A DNA stretch of 24,285 nucleotides. It comes from an uncultured Eubacteriales bacterium (lineage in GTDB: Bacteria; Bacillota; Clostridia; Oscillospirales; Acutalibacteraceae). Position 1 is the first letter of the stretch. Each line of letters opens with the position of its first letter. The stretch is taken from positions 1-24,285 of the forward strand of contig CAKSDF010000014.1 in assembly GCA_934444695.1 (NCBI GenBank), written 5' to 3'. Position numbers and translations under genes: made by a program. Under the pieces are notes generated by a model. That model did no database searches. It worked only from the letters and a program-made list of their open reading frames with translations, and was not told the DNA's origin. This document shows, piece after piece, positions 21,085 to 24,285 of the stretch.

Positions 21085-24000
21085 TTACTGAGCGTGCTTT
21101 ATCCACACGATTTCCGAATCAACATCATCTTTAAGGGTTATGGTCAAACCGATGTTCATAAGGTCTCTACCGGTCATAACGGTGTTGAGAACGGTGTTGT
21201 CCTCAAACTCGAGGGCGTATCTTTGGGTAGGATTGAGGCCTCTGAGCTTAATGGTCTTGACCTTTCCGCCTTCTGCCGAGGGCTTGAACACAAACAGAGC
21301 GCCCTTGATTTCGTTTTCGCTGTCGGCGTCGATATACTGAATGCCGTCCCAGTTAACTCCGTCGGGTCTGGGAAGGACGTGGTAAAGATCGGCATCCTTT
21401 GCGAGAGGTCTGATCTTCTCTTTGTACATTTTGATGTACTTGTCGTAATATTCCTCAAGGCCGAACTGGAGGCTTCCGTTCTTGGGTCCCGACCAGCTTG
21501 CGAACATTATGCTTCCCATAATTACGCTTCTGAAACCGAAGTCGGGATTTGTTCCCTTGATGTAATACTGAGAGCAGTTAGGCATACACTTATCCATATT
21601 GGAGGGGGCCTGAAGCTGCGCTGCGGGGAAGCAGTAGGAGGAATCATAGAAGGTGGTGCGCAGGCTGTTGAAGTCGGCCGAGTCGTCGTTGTTGATGTAT
21701 ACCGTGCGGGAAAGGGTTGCGAAATCCTTAAGGCTGCCGCCGCTGGAGCAGTTCTCATAGCGGAACTGATCGTAGTTTGCATAGAGATAATCGACTATCT
21801 CATAGAAACCGGTGGCGTTCCAATACTGAACGTCGGTTCCGTTTGCAAAGTGGCGGTTATCCTTATCCGAGCTTTCGGCGATGGGCTCAAAGTCGGTTCT
21901 CCAGGTGCGTACGCCGTTGCCCTTGAAGAAGCTGAGCAGCTTATCCTTAAGCCAGTTTACGCAGTCCTTATTTCCAAGATCGGCAAAGTTGCCGTCGGTG
22001 TTGGTGTAATTAACGAACCATTCGGGATGTCCGTTAGGTCCGCGGGAGGTAAGGGCATCGGGATTTTCGTTTTTGGCGTCGTGGAGAAGTACGTATGTGG
22101 TAAGGTTGATGCCCCTTTGAGTGCAGAGGGCGGCAAACTCCTGAAGATTGTTGCAGCCGTAGGAATTTATGTTTTCAATATATCTAAGGTCTCTGACCTC
22201 GTTCCAGTCGCCTTCGATTCCGCCCCAATTATTAACAATTTTATCTTTCGGGCCGGCCCACCATCCGTTGTCCCACTTGACCGATTCAATTCCGCCGACC
22301 CTGTCAATTTCAAGGCCGATCTGCATATCCATCTGGGTATAAGGCTCGTTGGGATCTTCTCTGATTATAGCGGGGGTCTTGGTGTTATAGAACCAGCGCT
22401 TAAACTCGTTGCTTCCCTCCTCGATGTCGCCGAGATAAGTGCCGAAATAGACGCTGGGAATGTCGAGAGCGGTACCGCCTTCGACCCTTGTCTTAAAGTT
22501 GGCAAAGTAAACGTTCATTAAAACGGTGTTGCCGTTTCTCTTGGCCATCATACTTCCCGAGGGCCATTCAAGAGCGGCATAGAAGCCCTTGTTGCCGTAA
22601 TCAATGTAAATCATGGGAACATCGTCGGCGCCGCCCTGGGTGGTGGAGGTGGTGGTTCCAACCGCTGCACCGTCTACCAAGGTAGACATCTGCAGTCCGT
22701 CGGGATAGTAGGTCTGTCCCTCGGTGCGGATCTTAAGAGCGGTAGGATCTCCCTCTCCGCCGGCTCCGACATTGAAGAAGTCCTGAAGATTGATGGTAAT
22801 TTTCTCTTCGTTTTTATTAACCAGCTTTTCCGAGAACTGGAAGGGACCTGCATCATCGTCCGAGCAGACGGCATAGATCTCGTAATCAAAGCCTGCCGCA
22901 GCATCGGTATATGTGACCTTATATCCGGTCAGTCCCTTGTTGCCCGAAACGTCGCTTTCGGTGGTCTTATAGTCGGAAATTCCGGCATATTTCCACTTAA
23001 ATGCGGTGGTTGCGCCGTTTGCCTCGTAGGAGGTGGGCATAGAAATGGTGACCGGATCGGTTATCATTTCGGTTTTGTCTCCGTCGTTTTTTAGAGAGGT
23101 TATGGAAGCTCCCTTTTTGGAAACCGAAAGTTCAAGCTGAGATTTCTTTGCTTTAAGTACCACAAGCTGATCCTCCGCAGGGAAACGATTGATTATATTA
23201 AGCGCCTTTTTAAGTATGAGCAGCGCCGATACGCCGGTCACTTCGTTCTTCTCGGTAACCATTGCGGCCTTCATACCCATACCGTTGAGTGTGATCTTTT
23301 TAACGGCCAACTGGAGAGCAAGAAGGGCATCCTTTACCTCGACCTTGCCGTTTTGGTCGATATCTCCGAGGGTTACCGAATTATACTTGTCAAAAAGTTC
23401 CTGAGCAGCCTTTTCAAAGCTGCCGTCAACGCCGGCCTTGTCGCCCTTAATGAGGTTCTCATAGGCGTTTATGGCTCTTTCAAGCAGCTCATAGTTGTCT
23501 TCGTTGATGGTGTCGGCGGTGGGGATCTTGGAAATAAGATCCTTTGCCACTTCTATCTCATCGGGGTGGGTGATGTCGGGAAGATTTGCGGCAGCTTTAT
23601 CAATCGTGGAAATGGTGATCTTATCCTCGTCGCCGGCATAATATGAGCCGATGGGACGATACTCCTTGCCGCCGTCCTTAAATGCATATTCCATAATCTC
23701 GTCGTTGCGGGTTATGCGGATGTTGTCGAAATATGCGGTGGTTTTGCCGGTAAAGTTTTCAAAAGCGACAATAACAAAGTTGTCCGAGGTGCCGTTTACA
23801 ACGGCATTGAGCTTTACCTTTCGGGAATACCATTTGCCGTATGCATACTCGCTTAAATCGGCACTGGGATGTCCCTTGATTCCGTTTGTGTCTTTAAAGT
23901 CAGCCCAGTCGCGGCAGTATCTGCTGCCCTCGCCTGCGAAATCAAGACCGCCGACGCCTGCCACATTATCTTTAAGGTAGACATCGTATTCAAGATAATC

Positions 24001-24186
24001 TCCGTCCTGGATTTCAGGGGTGAGCCATCCCAGTCTTACATAGCTGAGATGGGACGCGCCGGTTCCGTCAAAGTCGATTTTCAGTATTTTTTCGGTCTCT
24101 TCTTCGGCAAAGGAAATGCCCGAAAGAAGCGCACAACAGCTGAAAACCATCGACAATGCAAGAACCAGAGAGATGATTTTTTTCAT
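21085..24186 (-). CDS. Secreted GH36-like (melibiase superfamily) glycosidase with internal dockerin-like module
   Basis: 1033 residues from ATG at 24186, preceded by GAGGT with an 8-nt spacer. A longer start at 24258 would lie between the promoter boxes and is impossible from that promoter. Residues 1-27 are a signal peptide (MKKIISLVLALSMVF, cleavage near SFA/EE). Residues 30-165 resemble a carbohydrate-binding beta-sandwich ending YFDNIRITRN. A helical linker (about 200-268) leads to a dockerin-like module (273-333): GDIDQNGKVEVKDALLAL keeps D275, D277, N279 and D286, but the second half has lost its calcium ligands. The rest is a clan GH-D catalytic unit: KWDNGWWAG with GDW downstream, nucleophile D765 in WRTDFEPI, ENCSSGGSLKDF, and acid/base D834 or D835 in NNDDSADF. 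It probably removes alpha-galactosyl or related alpha-linked sugars outside the cell. Substrate is uncertain. Confidence 0.85.
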   Translation of the reverse strand: MKKIISLVLALSMVFSCCALLSGISFAEEETEKILKIDFDGTGASHLSYVRLGWLTPEIQDGDYLEYDVYLKDNVAGVGGLDFAGEGSRYCRDWADFKDTNGIKGHPSADLSEYAYGKWYSRKVKLNAVVNGTSDNFVIVAFENFTGKTTAYFDNIRITRNDEIMEYAFKDGGKEYRPIGSYYAGDEDKITISTIDKAAANLPDITHPDEIEVAKDLISKIPTADTINEDNYELLERAINAYENLIKGDKAGVDGSFEKAAQELFDKYNSVTLGDIDQNGKVEVKDALLALQLAVKKITLNGMGMKAAMVTEKNEVTGVSALLILKKALNIINRFPAEDQLVVLKAKKSQLELSVSKKGASITSLKNDGDKTEMITDPVTISMPTSYEANGATTAFKWKYAGISDYKTTESDVSGNKGLTGYKVTYTDAAAGFDYEIYAVCSDDDAGPFQFSEKLVNKNEEKITINLQDFFNVGAGGEGDPTALKIRTEGQTYYPDGLQMSTLVDGAAVGTTTSTTQGGADDVPMIYIDYGNKGFYAALEWPSGSMMAKRNGNTVLMNVYFANFKTRVEGGTALDIPSVYFGTYLGDIEEGSNEFKRWFYNTKTPAIIREDPNEPYTQMDMQIGLEIDRVGGIESVKWDNGWWAGPKDKIVNNWGGIEGDWNEVRDLRYIENINSYGCNNLQEFAALCTQRGINLTTYVLLHDAKNENPDALTSRGPNGHPEWFVNYTNTDGNFADLGNKDCVNWLKDKLLSFFKGNGVRTWRTDFEPIAESSDKDNRHFANGTDVQYWNATGFYEIVDYLYANYDQFRYENCSSGGSLKDFATLSRTVYINNDDSADFNSLRTTFYDSSYCFPAAQLQAPSNMDKCMPNCSQYYIKGTNPDFGFRSVIMGSIMFASWSGPKNGSLQFGLEEYYDKYIKMYKEKIRPLAKDADLYHVLPRPDGVNWDGIQYIDADSENEIKGALFVFKPSAEGGKVKTIKLRGLNPTQRYALEFEDNTVLNTVMTGRDLMNIGLTITLKDDVDSEIVWIKHAQ

Positions 24187-24242
24187 TCGTTTTACCTCAC
24201 AATCAAAAAAAATATAAGTAAAATCAAGTGATTCACAACAAT

Positions 24243-24271
24243 ATAATAACATTTGCAATTTTTCGTGTCAA
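24243..24271 (-). promoter_or_regulatory. Promoter of the GH36-like gene
   Basis: On the minus strand, perfect TTGACA (24271-24266), a 17-bp spacer and TATTAT (24248-24243). Start near 24236, about 50 nt upstream of the ATG. Confidence 0.75.
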
Positions 24272-24285
24272 GCATTTAACATAAA

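Noticed and set aside
21094..22521. Long plus-strand open frame (475 codons) opposite the GH36-like gene
   Set aside because: It is antisense to the catalytic domain, which has recognisable motifs; no ribosome site or family resemblance is seen.

Overview
This is a stretch of bacterial chromosome of roughly half GC content, most consistent with a Clostridia-class Firmicute, probably a gut or rumen Oscillospirales/Ruminococcaceae type. That is inferred from purine-rich AGGAG ribosome sites, near-consensus sigma-A promoters with 17-bp spacers, a DNA polymerase I whose proofreading domain has lost its catalytic residues, a NifS/NifU pair, a dockerin-like module in a secreted glycosidase, and a GH125 mannosidase. 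I see no phage, insertion sequence, CRISPR array, rRNA or tRNA.

Layout. At 1-1320 a minus-strand unit holds a Vat/CatB-type hexapeptide acetyltransferase (cut by the window edge) and a DUF998 membrane protein. It has a perfect-consensus promoter overlapped by a 22-bp palindrome that looks like a TetR-type operator. At 1500-3962 a plus-strand promoter leads, through a palindromic repeat element, into a six-repeat MORN protein and an alpha/beta hydrolase. Two terminator hairpins separate these from a converging minus-strand CNNM/CorC-type membrane protein (4170-5630) and secA (5753-8491). From 9057 a strong promoter and a multi-hairpin leader precede nifS and nifU, then polA and a cytoplasmic GH125 alpha-mannosidase, ending in a terminator at 15139-15167. 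A repeat-filled intergenic island (15.2-15.7 kb) follows. Minus-strand mfd (15750-19244), a fructose-6-phosphate-aldolase-type gene (19691-20377) and a large secreted GH36-like glycosidase (21085-24186) complete the window.

How they fit together. Most genes are housekeeping: protein export (SecA), Fe-S assembly (NifS/NifU), DNA replication and repair (PolA), transcription-coupled repair (Mfd). Around them are carbohydrate genes (GH125, GH36-like, FSA) that do not form an obvious shared locus, plus a possible drug-response operon.

The most unusual signal is non-coding. Two copies of a roughly 140-bp element (1624-1761 and 15454-15597) share identical outer and inner 9-bp stems. Their side hairpins differ in sequence but stay perfectly paired, including one clean G:C to A:T compensatory change. 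A second dispersed repeat forms nearly the whole secA 5' leader and recurs in the 15.2 kb island with its two modules in swapped order. These look like folded, mobile or RNA-encoding intergenic elements and are the best candidates for something undescribed.
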